Shown: positions 34,655 through 43,418 of the stretch, in pieces
How positions within the stretch are numbered: the stretch's first letter is position 1
Layout of the letters: each line of letters begins with the position of its first letter
NCBI GenBank assembly: GCA_023421395.1
Contig: JAEZTL010000029.1
Coordinates: 62,001-126,000, forward strand
Direction of reading: 5' to 3'
From: Bacillota bacterium
Lineage (GTDB): Bacteria > Bacillota > Clostridia > Christensenellales > Aristaeellaceae
Length of the DNA: 64,000 nucleotides
Translations under genes and position numbers: made by a program
Notes under the pieces: generated by a model
The model's database searches: none
Seen by the model: only the letters and a program-made list of their open reading frames with translations
Told to the model about the DNA's origin: nothing

Positions 34655-35596
34655 TCAGCGTTCGGTGAACGCCGCCTCGTCGATGGTGAGAAGGCCGCGA
34701 TCGCAGTCGATGGTGGCGGTGACGCCCAGCGGGACGGTCACCTTCGGGCTGCAATGTCCGATCATGTATCCGGAGAGCACGGGCTTCCCGCAGGGCAGCA
34801 CCACTTCCTCGATAACTTGACGGATGGTGAGGCTGCTGTCCGGATATTCCGGCGGGCAGTCTGTGAAACCGCCCAGCACGATGCCCGCGCACTGGTCGAA
34901 CTTGCCGGCAAGCCGCAGCGTGGTCAGCATCCGGTCCAGGCGGTGGATGTATTCGCCCACGTCCTCCAGCACCAAGATCGCGCCGCGCGCGTCGATCTCC
35001 CAAGGCGTGCCGTTCAACGCGGCGATCAGGCACAGGTTGCCGCCGACGAGCCTGCCGGTCGCGACGCCGCCGCCGAGCGCCTCCACCGGGTATCCCGGCG
35101 GGTTGGGCAGGGGGCCCAGGGGATCGGTTGACGTCAACGCCCGCCAAAGGCCGGCGCGGGTGAAGTCATCGTAATCGGAGGCGATCCACTCGGTGGACGG
35201 CATCGGCGCGTGCAGCGTAACCAGGCCGGATTTCTGGCCGTAGGCGATGTGCAGCGCGGTGATATCGCTGTACCCGGCGAGGAGCTTCGGATGCTCCGCC
35301 GCCAGGCGGTAATCCAGCCGGTCCAGGATGCGCGGCGCGCCGTAGCCGCCGCGGATACAGATGATGGCGTCGATGGCGTCGTCCGAAAACATGCGATTGA
35401 GGTCGTCGGCGCGCATTTTGTCATCCCCGGCGAAATAGCCGTGTGCGCTTTTGCAGCTTTCGCCCACCACGACGTCAAATCCCATCGCGCGGGCCGCTCC
35501 AACCGAACGCTCCACGCCCTCCATTGTTCTGGGAGGACTCGCCGGCGCGACGAAGCCCAGCGTATCGCCGGGCCGCAAGGCTTTGGGTTTACGCAT
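34655..35596 (-). CDS. LD-carboxypeptidase (S66 family)
   Basis: A 313-residue S66 peptidase that removes the terminal D-Ala from muropeptide tetrapeptides during wall recycling. The nucleophilic Ser lies in LLAGYSDITALH near 107, with IRGGYGAPRIL before it. The Glu and His of the Ser-Glu-His triad are in LVLEDVGEYIHRLDR and near SGYMIGH. ATG at 35596 follows AGAGGA. It sits between the M55 aminopeptidase and the YARHG gene. A microcin-immunity MccF role is the alternative. Confidence 0.93.
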   Translation of the reverse strand: MRKPKALRPGDTLGFVAPASPPRTMEGVERSVGAARAMGFDVVVGESCKSAHGYFAGDDKMRADDLNRMFSDDAIDAIICIRGGYGAPRILDRLDYRLAAEHPKLLAGYSDITALHIAYGQKSGLVTLHAPMPSTEWIASDYDDFTRAGLWRALTSTDPLGPLPNPPGYPVEALGGGVATGRLVGGNLCLIAALNGTPWEIDARGAILVLEDVGEYIHRLDRMLTTLRLAGKFDQCAGIVLGGFTDCPPEYPDSSLTIRQVIEEVVLPCGKPVLSGYMIGHCSPKVTVPLGVTATIDCDRGLLTIDEAAFTER

Positions 35597-35603
35597 AATT
35601 CCT

Positions 35604-36407
35604 CTATCCGTTGACCACAAACATCATGAACTTCAGCACATCCATGAAGTCGCGGGATTCGTATTCCACCGTCCTGGGGCCGATCTTTTTCGCGCCCGGG
35701 TAGAAGCCGCCCTTCCGGGCCAGTTGGTGCTCCCGGAAGGAGACGCGCATGGCGACGCTCTCCGGCATGGGGAACATAAAGCCCTCCCGGGGCATCTCAA
35801 GGGCCGCGCGTACGGCGCCCCGGATCATCTTGACCGCGGCGGCCGGGTGGGGCGAAATGGTGCCGCCGCCGAAGCCGTCCACCACCGGAACGGTCACGGT
35901 CACGGGGTTTTTGCGCTTCATCCAGTTGCAAAGGCCCTGATCCCCGGTCACGCAATACACCGGAACGCCCAGATAGGCGGCGATCAGGCAGTTAATATAG
36001 AGCTCCGACGCCGGTTCGCCGTTGATCAGGAATTCGTAGACGCGGGTATTCATGGTGTGGGCCAGCGGGTTTGCATCGCTGCCGACGTTCGAATGATAAC
36101 CGGTAAACGCCACGCCGTCAAAGCTCTTATCCAGGCCCGCCATCATGCACAGCGGGTCCGCGCCCCAGCCCCGGAAGATGCGGACGCATTCGGGCAGCTG
36201 GTTTGGGTCGATGTTTCGGGCGGAGTCGTGGGCGTCCTTGACGAGGATTTCCTTCCAGCCGGCCTCCAGCGCGCCCTCGCAGGCAGCGGCGACCTCACGG
36301 CTCATCTGCGCCGCGAAGTGCGAATAGAGATCCCTGCCTTTTTCGGTTTCGTCCCAGTGGGTAATGCCGCAGGTTCCCTCGATATCTGCGGAAATGAAAA
36401 GCTTCAC
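35604..36407 (-). CDS. M55-family D-aminopeptidase (DppA-like)
   Basis: A 267-residue zinc peptidase that releases D-amino acids from short peptides. Metal ligands are visible: ADIEGTCGI (Asp and Glu), KDAHDSARN, TGYHSN and the Glu of ELYIN. GTG at 36407 follows GGAAGGAC. The LD-carboxypeptidase starts 7 bases beyond the stop, so both likely recycle wall peptides. I saw no dipeptide transporter next to it. Confidence 0.93.
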   Translation of the reverse strand: MKLFISADIEGTCGITHWDETEKGRDLYSHFAAQMSREVAAACEGALEAGWKEILVKDAHDSARNIDPNQLPECVRIFRGWGADPLCMMAGLDKSFDGVAFTGYHSNVGSDANPLAHTMNTRVYEFLINGEPASELYINCLIAAYLGVPVYCVTGDQGLCNWMKRKNPVTVTVPVVDGFGGGTISPHPAAAVKMIRGAVRAALEMPREGFMFPMPESVAMRVSFREHQLARKGGFYPGAKKIGPRTVEYESRDFMDVLKFMMFVVNG

Positions 36408-36438
36408 AAAAAGTCCTTCCTTTCCATGGCATACCGAA

Positions 36439-36467
36439 ATTATAGCAGAAGGGCCTTGCATTTACAA
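36439..36467 (-). promoter_or_regulatory. promoter of the M55/LdcA/YARHG operon
   Basis: Minus strand TTGTAA (36462-36467), 17-base spacer, TATAAT (36439-36444). Confidence 0.75.
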
Positions 36468-36540
36468 CCACATATTTTCTCCGGCAGCCGTGCGGCCTGT
36501 CGAAGGGCGCCGTCCGCGCCGGGTAAAACCGCGCGGGGCC

Positions 36541-36569
36541 TTCACAAATCGCGGCGCTTCTGGTATAAT
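36541..36569 (+). promoter_or_regulatory. promoter of the dehydrogenase/AAA operon
   Basis: TTCACA (36541-36546), 17-base spacer, TATAAT (36564-36569). Confidence 0.75.
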
Positions 36570-36601
36570 TTGACCAAAGACAGGAAACGGAGGGGAAGCA
36601 C

Positions 36602-37678
36602 ATGCTGCCGGAGAAAATGTATGCCGTCGTGGCCCATGACAGGGGCGATTACCGCTATGAAGAAGTGCCTGTGCCCAGAGCCGGCGCGGGGGAGCTCATC
36701 CTTACGGTCGAGGCCTGCGGCGTGTGCGCGGGCGACATCAAGTGCTACGAGGGCGGCGCGCGCTTCTGGGGCGGCGGCGGCAACCCCGCCTACGTGGAGC
36801 CTCCCTTCATCCCCGGGCACGAGATTCTGGGCCGCGTGGCGGAGGTGGGGCCGGGCTATGAAGGCCCCTTCAAGCCGGGCGACCGCATCGTCACCGAGCA
36901 GCTGGTGCCCTGCGGGGCGTGCCGCTACTGCCGGGAGGGCAAGTACTGGCTGTGCGACCCGCACAACGTCTACGGCTTTAAGCATCATCTGAACGGCGGC
37001 TTCGCAAAATATGTGCGGCTGCCGGCAAATTCCCGCAACTACGCGGTGCCGGAGGACCTGCCGATGGAGAAGGCGATCCTCATCGAGCCCTTCGCCTGTT
37101 CGATGCACGCGGTGGATCGCGCGAAGATCGAGCCGGAGGACGTGGTGGTCATCGCCGGTGCGGGTACGCTGGGCCTGGGCATGGTCGCGGCGGCGGCGCG
37201 GCTTGCGCCCCGCGCGCTGATCTCCATCGACCCGGTGCCGTGGCTGAGGGAGCTGGCGCTCAGGTTGGGTGCGACCCACGTCATGGAACCCTGGGCGGAG
37301 GACGGCGTCGCGCCTCTTATCGCCGGGATGTCGGGCGGCACCGGCTGCGACGTGTACATCGAGGCCAGCGGCCATCCGTCGGCGGTGAGCCAGGGGCTGC
37401 AACTGATCAAAAAGGGCGGGCGCTACGTGGAATTCAGCGTGTTCAACGCCCCCGCCACGGTGGACTGGTCGCTGATCGGCGATGCGAAGGAGCTGGACAT
37501 CCATGGCGTGAGCCTGAGCCCGTTCTGCTTCGACCGGGCGATCGCGGGCATCGCCGACGGCAGTCTGGGCACGGAAGGCATCGTCACCCACGTGCTGCCG
37601 CTGTCCGATTTCAGAAAGGCGTTTGAGATCAGCAAAAAGCGCGAGGGCCTGAAGATCGCGCTGGTGCCCGAGGCGTAG
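36602..37678 (+). CDS. zinc-dependent medium-chain dehydrogenase, polyol type
   Basis: A 358-residue MDR enzyme. Catalytic zinc ligands are Cys (EACGVCAGD) and GHE (FIPGHEILG); the structural zinc lobe is CGACRYCREGKYWLC; the nucleotide fold is VVIAGAGTLGLG near 185. The long insert CYEGGARFWGGGGNPAYVEPPF resembles enzymes annotated as erythritol/L-threitol dehydrogenases, so a small polyol is the best guess. ATG at 36602 follows GGAGGGG. The AAA ATPase gene follows 19 bases later. Confidence 0.87.
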   Translation: MLPEKMYAVVAHDRGDYRYEEVPVPRAGAGELILTVEACGVCAGDIKCYEGGARFWGGGGNPAYVEPPFIPGHEILGRVAEVGPGYEGPFKPGDRIVTEQLVPCGACRYCREGKYWLCDPHNVYGFKHHLNGGFAKYVRLPANSRNYAVPEDLPMEKAILIEPFACSMHAVDRAKIEPEDVVVIAGAGTLGLGMVAAAARLAPRALISIDPVPWLRELALRLGATHVMEPWAEDGVAPLIAGMSGGTGCDVYIEASGHPSAVSQGLQLIKKGGRYVEFSVFNAPATVDWSLIGDAKELDIHGVSLSPFCFDRAIAGIADGSLGTEGIVTHVLPLSDFRKAFEISKKREGLKIALVPEA

Positions 37679-37697
37679 GATATAAGGAGGGGACACC

Positions 37698-38879
37698 TTG
37701 GACACCAAGGACGAGATCATCTTTCAGCAGCTCGAGGTCATCCAGAAGCTGACCCAGAACAATCTCCGCAGGATCGCGGACGACCTGTGGGGCGCGCCGA
37801 GCCTTTCTCCGGACCGCATCAAGGCGGCGGAGAAGCCGGGCGCGCCCGCGGCGGACGCGCCCGCCGAGCCCAAGAAGCCGGAAGCGCCGGAGAGCGCCGC
37901 GGCCAGGCCCGCGCCGCCGCCGACCCAGGCGGAGGAGGCGGAGAAGCCGCCGGAGGACATCGCCGCCCTGAAGGAAGAACTCAGCGGATACATCGGCCTT
38001 GGCAGCATCAAAAAAGAGGTTGCCAACCTCATCAACATGGTGACGGTTTATAAGATGCGCAGGGCTCATGACCTGCCCACGCTGGACATGTCGCTGCACA
38101 TGGTGTTTTCGGGCAACCCCGGCACCGGCAAAACCATGATCGCCCGGCTCATGTCCCGGGTGTACCACAGCCTGGGAATCCTCTCCAAGGGGCACCTGGT
38201 GGAGGTGGACCGCAGCGGCCTGGTGGCCGGCTACGTGGGGCAGACCGCCATCAAGACCGGCGATGTGGTAAAAAAGGCGCTGGGCGGCGTGCTCTTCATC
38301 GACGAGGCCTATGCGCTGAACGGCGGGGGCGACAACGACTTCGGCCAGGAGGCCATCGACACGCTGCTCAAAGCCATGGAGGACCACAGGGAGGATCTGG
38401 TGGTGATCGTCGCGGGCTACGACGGTCTGATGGACGTTTTCATCCACTCCAACCCCGGTCTTGAGTCCCGCTTCAACCGCTACCTGCATTTTGACGACTA
38501 CTCGCTGGACGAGATGATGGCGATCTTTGAAATGCAGTGCAGGAAGAACCAGTACGAGTTGGACGGCGCGGCCAAGGCCTCCGTGCGCGCGCTGATCGAA
38601 GAAGCCAACACCAACTCGATCTCCTTCGGCAACGCCCGCGGCGTGCGCAACGTGTTCGAGCGGGTGCTGGTGGAACAGGCCAACCGGCTGTCGGGAGCGG
38701 AGGGCCCCACCCGGGAGGATCTGATGGCCATCACCATGGCGGATGTGGAAGCGCTGCGGGAGCGCCCGGAGGGTGCGACCCTGGACGCGCCCGAACTGGC
38801 GCCGACGGAGCCCGCAGCCGTGGCGGAGCCTGTGCCTCCCGCCGATGCCGCACCCCCGGCGGACGAGCCGGAGACCTGA
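37698..38879 (+). CDS. AAA+ ATPase of the CbbX/SpoVK family
   Basis: A 393-residue AAA+ protein. A helical N-terminus is followed by an Ala/Pro/Glu-rich linker (about 45-88) and the AAA core with Walker A FSGNPGTGKTM near 137, the pore-loop region GYVGQTAIKT, Walker B GVLFIDEAYAL, sensor VVIVAGY and Arg finger NPGLESRFNR. The tail is Pro/Ala-rich. In Bacillus SpoVK acts late in sporulation, and CbbX remodels Rubisco; no Rubisco is here. TTG at 37698 follows AAGGAGGGG. The link to the dehydrogenase may be only transcriptional. Confidence 0.88.
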   Translation: MDTKDEIIFQQLEVIQKLTQNNLRRIADDLWGAPSLSPDRIKAAEKPGAPAADAPAEPKKPEAPESAAARPAPPPTQAEEAEKPPEDIAALKEELSGYIGLGSIKKEVANLINMVTVYKMRRAHDLPTLDMSLHMVFSGNPGTGKTMIARLMSRVYHSLGILSKGHLVEVDRSGLVAGYVGQTAIKTGDVVKKALGGVLFIDEAYALNGGGDNDFGQEAIDTLLKAMEDHREDLVVIVAGYDGLMDVFIHSNPGLESRFNRYLHFDDYSLDEMMAIFEMQCRKNQYELDGAAKASVRALIEEANTNSISFGNARGVRNVFERVLVEQANRLSGAEGPTREDLMAITMADVEALRERPEGATLDAPELAPTEPAAVAEPVPPADAAPPADEPET

Positions 38880-39023
38880 TCCCAATCCAAAACATGAATG
38901 ATTCGTCGAGGTGGGCCTATTTGCGCGGAACTGTGTGGCTTGTCGCTCAGCGCAGCGCTGCATTTCACGCCGAAGGCGTATCCCGAAGGGTCGCCTCGCT
39001 TTGGCTCCTTGTTCCGCGTCAAT
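38878..39023 (-). repeat. interspersed intergenic repeat, copy B
   Basis: Minus-strand start ATTGACGCGGAACAAGGAGC and end GGATTGGGATCA match copies A and C. It begins at the AAA ATPase stop codon. The 520 bases from 38880 to 39403 hold copies B and C and a terminator and no gene. Confidence 0.5.
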
Positions 39024-39096
39024 AATCCTTCCCTCTTTGAAATCATGATTTTTTTACTTGGGATGACGCATCCTTCCTGCCGGATTTGCTGAATGG

Positions 39097-39137
39097 AAAA
39101 GGCCCGGCGCGCCAAGACATTGCGCGCCGGGCCTTTT
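39097..39137. terminator. bidirectional terminator between AAA ATPase and P-II genes
   Basis: AAAAGGCCCGGCGCG (39097-39111) pairs with CGCGCCGGGCCTTTTT (39122-39137). U-tracts form in both directions. Confidence 0.9.
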
Positions 39138-39145
39138 TGCGGGAT

Positions 39146-39365
39146 TTATACCAATTCTGCGTATTGTCTGCTCGCCGTGCCGTGCCTTGCGCGGGGGAAA
39201 ATGAGTCCCCTCTGGGAAACCAAGGCGATTCGCGGCCGCATGATTCAAATGGAATTGAATCGCGCGCCGTTGTGCCGCTCTGCGCTTGGCGCGGCGCTGG
39301 CCTTCGTACCGGAGCCCCATTCTGAGAGGCCGCCTCGCGCTGGCGCCTTGTTCTGCATCCGAAAC
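39146..39365 (-). repeat. interspersed intergenic repeat, copy C
   Basis: The longest copy. The minus strand starts GATGCAGAACAAGGCGCCAG and ends AATTGGTATAAAT, lying between the P-II stop and its terminator, as copy A does for dacF. Confidence 0.5.
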
Positions 39366-39403
39366 CCCTCAATTCGTTGGAGCCAATATACCCATCACGG
39401 GTC

Positions 39404-40078
39404 TTACTTGTACAGCCCGTAGGTCTTGCTGACCTCCTGAACGAAGAGAATGCCTTTGCCGGGCTCGTCAATTTTCATCTCCCGGCGAATGGATTCGACG
39501 ATGGCCTCGGTATTCTCCGCCTCCGAGAGGATCAACACCATCTCCTTTTCAGGCTCGATGTCCATCGCGAAGAGCTTGCTGGTTTCGTGGATGCCCGAGC
39601 CGCGCGCCTTGAGGATGGTGCCGCCCTTGGAGCCGGCCTTGGCCGCCGCCTCGATGACGTCCTCCGCCTTGCCGCGCTCCACAATGGTCGTGATGGCATG
39701 ATACATGTGATTCGCTCCTTTTCCGTCTGTCCGGCATTCCGCGCCCTCGCAGCACTTCGCGCCGATGATGGCGGTGACGCGGGTGGAAAACACGATGCCG
39801 TGGTTGGGCTTTTCAAATTCAAAGTCGTGGTTCAGCTTCTCCATCACTTCGAAGGAGGTCTTCCGCTCGGAGACCATCACGACGATCTCCTTGCGGACGT
39901 CGGAAAGGCCCAGAAAATCCAGCACGCGGCTGTTCACGGTGCCTTTTCCCAGCAGCACGGTTCCTCCCCGGATGCCGTAGCTCTTGGCCTTGCGCAGGAG
40001 CCTGCTGCCCATGCCGAAGTTGACGATCGCGCAGATTTTCTCCAGCGCGATGGTCCTGATGCTAGACGTCGATTCCAT
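39404..40078 (-). CDS. tandem P-II-like regulator paired with a DUF1538 transporter
   Basis: A 224-residue protein made of two P-II (GlnB-like) ferredoxin folds, about 1-105 and 118-224. The first has CAIVNFGMGSRLLRKAKSYGIRGGTVLLGKGT, the second ITTIVERGKAEDVIEAAAKAGSKGGTILKARGSG. The usual uridylylated Tyr of GlnB is not apparent. P-II proteins bind nucleotides and gate membrane transporters, and this gene overlaps the end of the DUF1538 gene, so it probably regulates that protein. ATG at 40078 follows GGAGAGG. Confidence 0.87.
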   Translation of the reverse strand: MESTSSIRTIALEKICAIVNFGMGSRLLRKAKSYGIRGGTVLLGKGTVNSRVLDFLGLSDVRKEIVVMVSERKTSFEVMEKLNHDFEFEKPNHGIVFSTRVTAIIGAKCCEGAECRTDGKGANHMYHAITTIVERGKAEDVIEAAAKAGSKGGTILKARGSGIHETSKLFAMDIEPEKEMVLILSEAENTEAIVESIRREMKIDEPGKGILFVQEVSKTYGLYK

Positions 40079-41555
40079 CAATGCCTCTCCTTCTGGATTT
40101 TTGTTTGAATATCATGCCGAGAATCTGAAGCGCGATCAGCGGCGTCAGCGCCACCATCGCGATCATTCCAAACCCGTCCACGATGACGTCCGCGCCCTCG
40201 ATGGCATCTGCCGCGCCTTGGGCGAAGGCCAGGATGAAGGTGGCGGTCATCGGGCCTGAGGCAACCCCGCCCGAGTCGAACGCAATGCCGACGAAGAGCT
40301 TGGGTACGGAAAAGCTCATGGCCAGCGCGATGGCGTAGCCGGGCAGGAGATAGTGCCAGAGGCGGATGCCGGGCACCAGAATCCGCACCATCGAGAGCCC
40401 AACGGAAAAGCCGACGCCGATGGCCAGGGTGATCAGCACGACCTTTCTTCGCACGTAACCGCTGGTGACTTCCTCAATCTGGTGCGTTAAAACATATACC
40501 GCCGGTTCCGCCAGGATGGTGACACAGCCCAGAATAAACCCGATCGCCACCAATGGCGCCTTGCTCTCAAGGGACGCCAGTTTGTTGCCGATGATCCTGC
40601 CTACGTCCATGAAGCCGCCGTTGACCCCGACGAGGAACAGCACAAGGCCGATGAACGTGAGACATCCGCCGATCAGAATGCGCCGGACCGTCCTTTTGGG
40701 CAGCTTGAGGTAAACTACCTGAAGGATCAAAAACACCATGAGAATCGGCAAAAGCGCGATGAAGATTTCGGAGGAAATGACGCCGATAATGCCGGAAAAG
40801 GGGCCGAGCAGCGAGCCGGACGCCGCGTGGGAATATTCGAGGCCGGCTGTGGACACCTCCTGTTTGGAGAGGATACTCACGATCATCACCGACAGGATGG
40901 CGCCCGTGGAGGCGATGGCGACCAGCCCGAAGCTGTCTTTTTCGGAGGCCTTGCTGTCTTTTTTCATATCGGAAACGCCCACGGCCAGGGCGAGAATGAA
41001 CGGGACCGTCAGCGCGCCGGTGGTCGCGCCGGAAGCGTCGAAGGAAATTGCGAGAAACTCCTGAGACGTAAAAAGGGAAATAAGAAAGATTCCCAGGTAG
41101 AGGATGAGCAGCATCTTATACAGCGGAAAGCCGTAAATGGTTCTCCAAAGGCCCGCCGCCAGCAGCACGGCGATGCCCACCGATACCACCGCCACAGTGC
41201 TCGGCTTGGAGACGAGCCCGTTTGTCACGTCGGATACCTGGCCGGCCAGGATGTGCAGGTCCGGTTCCGCCACAGACACGATGAACCCCAGAATCAGCCC
41301 GGAGAGAAGCACAATCCAAAGCTTGTTCGTCCGCGCGATGCCCGAACCCACCTCGTTGCCGATGGGTGTGATGCCAATATCCACGCCGAAGAGAAATATA
41401 GACAGGCCCACCGTCACCATGGCCGCTCCGATGAGAAAGCGCGCAAGGGATGCGCTTTCAAGGGGCGTCAGGGTGAGGTGCAGGATCAGTACGATGGCGG
41501 TGATGGGCAGGACGGACAACAATACCTCTTTGACTTTTGAAGCGAGTACGCTCAA
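40062..41555 (-). CDS. DUF1538 membrane transporter
   Basis: A 497-residue polytopic protein built of two homologous DUF1538 halves. Each carries an AEP/GSG-like signature: FIVSVAEPDLHILAGQV and GCVTILAEPAVYVLTHQI, plus ISFDASGATTGALTVPF and IAFDSGGVASGPMTATF. I recall that Halomonas DUF1538 proteins were reported as cation/proton antiporters; the ion here is unknown. The start is TTG at 41555 with AAAGGA at long spacing, so it is moderately certain. The tandem P-II gene overlaps its 3' end. Confidence 0.85.
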   Translation of the reverse strand: MSVLASKVKEVLLSVLPITAIVLILHLTLTPLESASLARFLIGAAMVTVGLSIFLFGVDIGITPIGNEVGSGIARTNKLWIVLLSGLILGFIVSVAEPDLHILAGQVSDVTNGLVSKPSTVAVVSVGIAVLLAAGLWRTIYGFPLYKMLLILYLGIFLISLFTSQEFLAISFDASGATTGALTVPFILALAVGVSDMKKDSKASEKDSFGLVAIASTGAILSVMIVSILSKQEVSTAGLEYSHAASGSLLGPFSGIIGVISSEIFIALLPILMVFLILQVVYLKLPKRTVRRILIGGCLTFIGLVLFLVGVNGGFMDVGRIIGNKLASLESKAPLVAIGFILGCVTILAEPAVYVLTHQIEEVTSGYVRRKVVLITLAIGVGFSVGLSMVRILVPGIRLWHYLLPGYAIALAMSFSVPKLFVGIAFDSGGVASGPMTATFILAFAQGAADAIEGADVIVDGFGMIAMVALTPLIALQILGMIFKQKSRRRGIDGIDV

Positions 41556-41710
41556 TCACATCACAGTCCTTTCATTTCTATGCGCCTGGGATAGAATTGG
41601 AAGAAACCTTGCATCCCTCCCTTCGATGTTGGCGCGCATGCCGGCCCGGCTCGCCGCGCCAAACGCTGGCTTTCCCTTGCAATAACGGTAACATGGCGGA
41701 AACGGTTGTG

Positions 41711-42655
41711 TCAAGGCAGGGCCGGTGTGGATTCAAGCGCGGGGTCTCCCCCGGGCCGAAGCGAGGGAGTGCCGCCGCCCTCTGCGCACAGGTCCATGAA
41801 CAGCCGCATCGGCGGGCTGATCCACTTGTTTTTATGGTGTCCGCACACGGCGTGAATCCGCGCATCCGCGATTTCCGTCGGGATCTCCACCAGTTCCCCG
41901 ATGTCCAGTTCCTCACGGACGGCAAACCTGGGCAGAAACGACACGCCCACGTCGCTTTTCACCAGGTTTTTGATGGTTGGAATGCTCCAGAGCTCGATGG
42001 TATGGTCCAGCCCTATGGACTTCTCCCGAAGATACCGTTCGAACATCTGCCGGAAGATGCAGTTCGGCTCGTTGATGATCAACGGGACGGGGATCCGCCG
42101 GTCCGGCGTGATGAAATCCGGAAAGGCGTCGCGCACCTCCGGCGACGCCACCAGCACCACCGGATAACTGCCCAGCGCTTTGGTCACAAGGCTTGAGCCG
42201 AAGCCGCCCACGTCCTCATAGAAGACCCCCAGATCCAGCGATCCGCTGATGAGCTCGTCCCGGATGTCGTAACAGTTCATCGACCGGAGAAAGAGCCTCG
42301 CCTTCGGGGCCTGGCGGTGAAACGTCTTGAGGACGGCCGGAAGGCGGTAGCATAGCAGCGTTTCGCCTACGCCGATGTTGAGCTCCCCGCGATACTCGGC
42401 CAGATCGCTTTCAAAGCTGCGCAGCCTGTGGACGGAAGAGAGAACCTCGTCCACGTAGGGGACCAGGCGCTCCCCTGCCTTCGTCAGCACCATACGTCTG
42501 CCGATTTTTTCAAAAAGACTGGCGGAAAGTTCTCGTTCCAGAAGGCCGATCTGAAACGTGATGGTCGACTGGGTGTAATTGAGCCTTTTGGCCGCCCTGG
42601 AAAAACTCCCTTCCTCCACGATTGTGCGAAAGGTGTTCAGATACTTCAGGTCCAC
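41711..42655 (-). CDS. LysR-family transcriptional regulator
   Basis: A 314-residue LysR regulator: winged HTH at 1-60 (FSRAAKRLNYTQSTITFQI) and a two-lobed effector domain (about 90-290). GTG at 42655 follows AGGAGG. It is divergent from a LysE-family exporter 110 bases away, a common regulator/target layout, so it probably activates that gene in response to an amino acid or related effector. Confidence 0.92.
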   Translation of the reverse strand: MDLKYLNTFRTIVEEGSFSRAAKRLNYTQSTITFQIGLLERELSASLFEKIGRRMVLTKAGERLVPYVDEVLSSVHRLRSFESDLAEYRGELNIGVGETLLCYRLPAVLKTFHRQAPKARLFLRSMNCYDIRDELISGSLDLGVFYEDVGGFGSSLVTKALGSYPVVLVASPEVRDAFPDFITPDRRIPVPLIINEPNCIFRQMFERYLREKSIGLDHTIELWSIPTIKNLVKSDVGVSFLPRFAVREELDIGELVEIPTEIADARIHAVCGHHKNKWISPPMRLFMDLCAEGGGTPSLRPGGDPALESTPALP

Positions 42656-42712
42656 GCTCCGCCTCCTGAAAATTGTTTTGAAATATTGAATAAAGAATTC
42701 GATTGTTTCGAT

Positions 42713-42741
42713 TTGATTGAAACGACTCCCGGGTGTATTAT
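42713..42741 (+). promoter_or_regulatory. promoter of the lysE-like gene
   Basis: TTGATT (42713-42718), 17-base spacer, TATTAT (42736-42741). The surrounding A+T-rich TTGAAATATTGAA and GATTTGATTGA may be LysR sites. Confidence 0.6.
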
Positions 42742-42765
42742 AGGCGAAAAGGAGGAAGAACGCAA

Positions 42766-43350
42766 GTGCTGTTTTCCATCATCGCATCCTATCTGCCCTA
42801 TACGCTTGTCACCGCCTTCACGCCCGGCCCGAACAACATCGTTTCCCTCTACGCGGTCAGTCGGAACGGGTGGCGGAAGGGAAAGGACATTCTTCTGGGC
42901 ATTGCCGCGGGGTTTCTGTGCGTCATGGTGCTGTGCGCACTGTTTTGCTATGAGCTGCAGAAATACGTACCATCGGTGGCCGGCGTGCTGAAGTACGTCG
43001 GAGCGGCTTACATCGTATGGCTGGCCGCTCACGTGGCGTTTGGCAGGCCCGAGGAGGGCGGTGGCATGCGGATCTCGTTCTGGAACGGCTTTTTTCTCGA
43101 GTTCGTCAACGTGAAAATCATCCTCTACGCCGTCACCGTGTATACGGGCTACGTGCTGCCCTATGACGCCGGCCTGGCGTCGCTTCTGGTTCACGCGGTC
43201 TGCCTCACGGCCGTCGGCGTGGCGGGCATGATCGCCTGGGCGGCGGCAGGCGGCGCGTTCCAGAAGTTCCTGGGGAAGCACTACCGGCCCTTCAACATCG
43301 CAATGGCGCTGATTCTCGTCTATTGCGCGGCCGCGCTGGCGCTGGATTGA
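42766..43350 (+). CDS. LysE/RhtB-family exporter
   Basis: A 194-residue membrane protein with five to six hydrophobic segments. The family signature is FTPGPNNIVSLYAVSRNGWRKG near 18. Members export amino acids or homoserine derivatives; the substrate is unknown. I chose GTG at 42766 behind AAGGAGGA. The divergent LysR gene is the likely regulator. Confidence 0.9.
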   Translation: MLFSIIASYLPYTLVTAFTPGPNNIVSLYAVSRNGWRKGKDILLGIAAGFLCVMVLCALFCYELQKYVPSVAGVLKYVGAAYIVWLAAHVAFGRPEEGGGMRISFWNGFFLEFVNVKIILYAVTVYTGYVLPYDAGLASLLVHAVCLTAVGVAGMIAWAAAGGAFQKFLGKHYRPFNIAMALILVYCAAALALD

Positions 43351-43374
43351 TCCGGGAAGGCAGGATCGCGCGCA

Positions 43375-43408
43375 AAAATAGACCTGCCTGACGGCAGGTC
43401 TATTTTTG
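43375..43408. terminator. bidirectional terminator
   Basis: A perfect 15-bp stem, AAAAATAGACCTGCC with its complement, around a TGAC loop. It serves the lysE-like gene and the convergent ligase fusion. Confidence 0.92.
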
Positions 43409-43418
43409 ACGGTCCTCG

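Noticed and set aside
34578..35147. N-terminal extension of the YARHG gene
   Set aside because: The extension overlaps the LD-carboxypeptidase gene. A signal peptide and ribosome site place the start at 34577.
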